The position numbers and the translations under genes are program-made. Below are positions 63,776-64,000 of a stretch of 64,000 nt of DNA, one piece after another (the stretch's first letter is position 1; every line of letters begins with the position of its first letter). This DNA comes from Micromonospora coxensis (GTDB taxonomy: Bacteria; Actinomycetota; Actinomycetes; Mycobacteriales; Micromonosporaceae), in the NCBI RefSeq assembly GCF_900090295.1, contig NZ_LT607753.1:1922001-1986000 (forward strand), read 5' to 3'. The notes beneath the pieces were generated by a model. The model ran no database searches. It worked only from the letters and a program-made list of their open reading frames with translations, and was not told the DNA's origin.

Positions 63776-64000
63776 TACAAATATCCGGCTATGCGCCTTT
63801 TATCAGGCTTCCCTCCCGTACCCTCAGTCACGAACCGGGCATCAGTCACACCAGTACCGGTAGTCTCGGTTCCGGCCTCCGCCAGGCGGCACCCGACGGT
63901 GCCGGCGGTGGCCGCCGCCTAAACGCCCGCCAGGGCGTGCCGGGGAACCAGGTACGTGGGGTGCATCCGCGCCAGCGGTAGGGATCTTCCGTCCCGAACC
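63776..64000. other. Window end without a supported gene
   Basis: A less GC-rich stretch (63776-63850) with TAGTCT at 63861-63866 that could be a -10 box for a gene beyond the window. No coding frame with a start signal is seen. Confidence 0.3.

Overview
The window is very GC-rich, with strongly G/C-biased third codon positions, frequent GTG and TTG starts, many 4-bp ATGA/GTGA gene overlaps and a dense set of actinobacterial families (DUF3040, DUF3052, DUF3145, SigE-family ECF sigma, actinobacterial HelD, FasR-type regulator, fused E1 dehydrogenase). It is most likely chromosomal DNA of a member of Micromonosporaceae (Micromonospora or a close relative). This placement rests on gene content and composition, not on a search. 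I see no insertion sequence, phage gene, integrase, CRISPR array or rRNA. One tRNA (Val, anticodon TAC) is present.

Left part (1-24.5 kb): a DUF1800/DUF1501 export pair; a SWIM zinc-finger protein coupled to a SNF2 helicase; a run of single genes (PfkB kinase, DinB, pyruvyltransferase family, TetR with a divergent reductase, phosphotransferase, SDR). A SigE-type sigma factor is coupled to a membrane beta-propeller protein. A second sigma factor is fused to its own zinc finger, membrane helix and outer domain, and faces a secreted three-repeat protein. Two regulator/enzyme divergent pairs follow (SRPBCC-DUF2867/TetR and HxlR/oxidoreductase).

Middle (24.5-46 kb): TrmO, tRNA-Val, peroxiredoxin, DUF3052, a fused alpha/beta E1 dehydrogenase with a long disordered insertion, MarR, YjbQ and the homodimeric pyruvate dehydrogenase aceE. 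After these come a secreted LVIVD-type protein coupled to a histidine-rich anchored protein, a beta-glucosidase/MFS operon, gltX, a CopC-like protein, a gene-poor stretch with a 23-bp minisatellite, and a two-component system.

Right part (46-64 kb): the type II fatty acid synthase locus fasR-fabD-(24-codon ORF)-fabH-acpP-fabF-accD. It would supply malonyl-CoA (AccD), load it on ACP (FabD), start chains (FabH) and extend them (FabF). FabD carries an extra C-terminal biotinyl/lipoyl-like fold that lacks the modified lysine. Downstream lie a MerR regulator with a textbook 19-bp-spacer promoter, two paralogous lipoproteins, a NagZ-type lipoprotein, DUF3145, a small abundant-looking protein with a strong terminator, a beta-carbonic anhydrase, an alpha/beta hydrolase, HelD and a CDF metal exporter.

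The most unusual signals are a perfect 62-bp palindrome before gltX and two further large hairpins at gene ends; the lysine-less swinging-domain fold on FabD; the translationally coupled micro-ORF between fabD and fabH; a within-gene codon-usage switch in accD; the self-contained sigma/anti-sigma fusion facing a repeat protein; and a recurrent TANNNT or CAGGCT box exactly 6-7 bases before start codons, predicting leaderless mRNAs.
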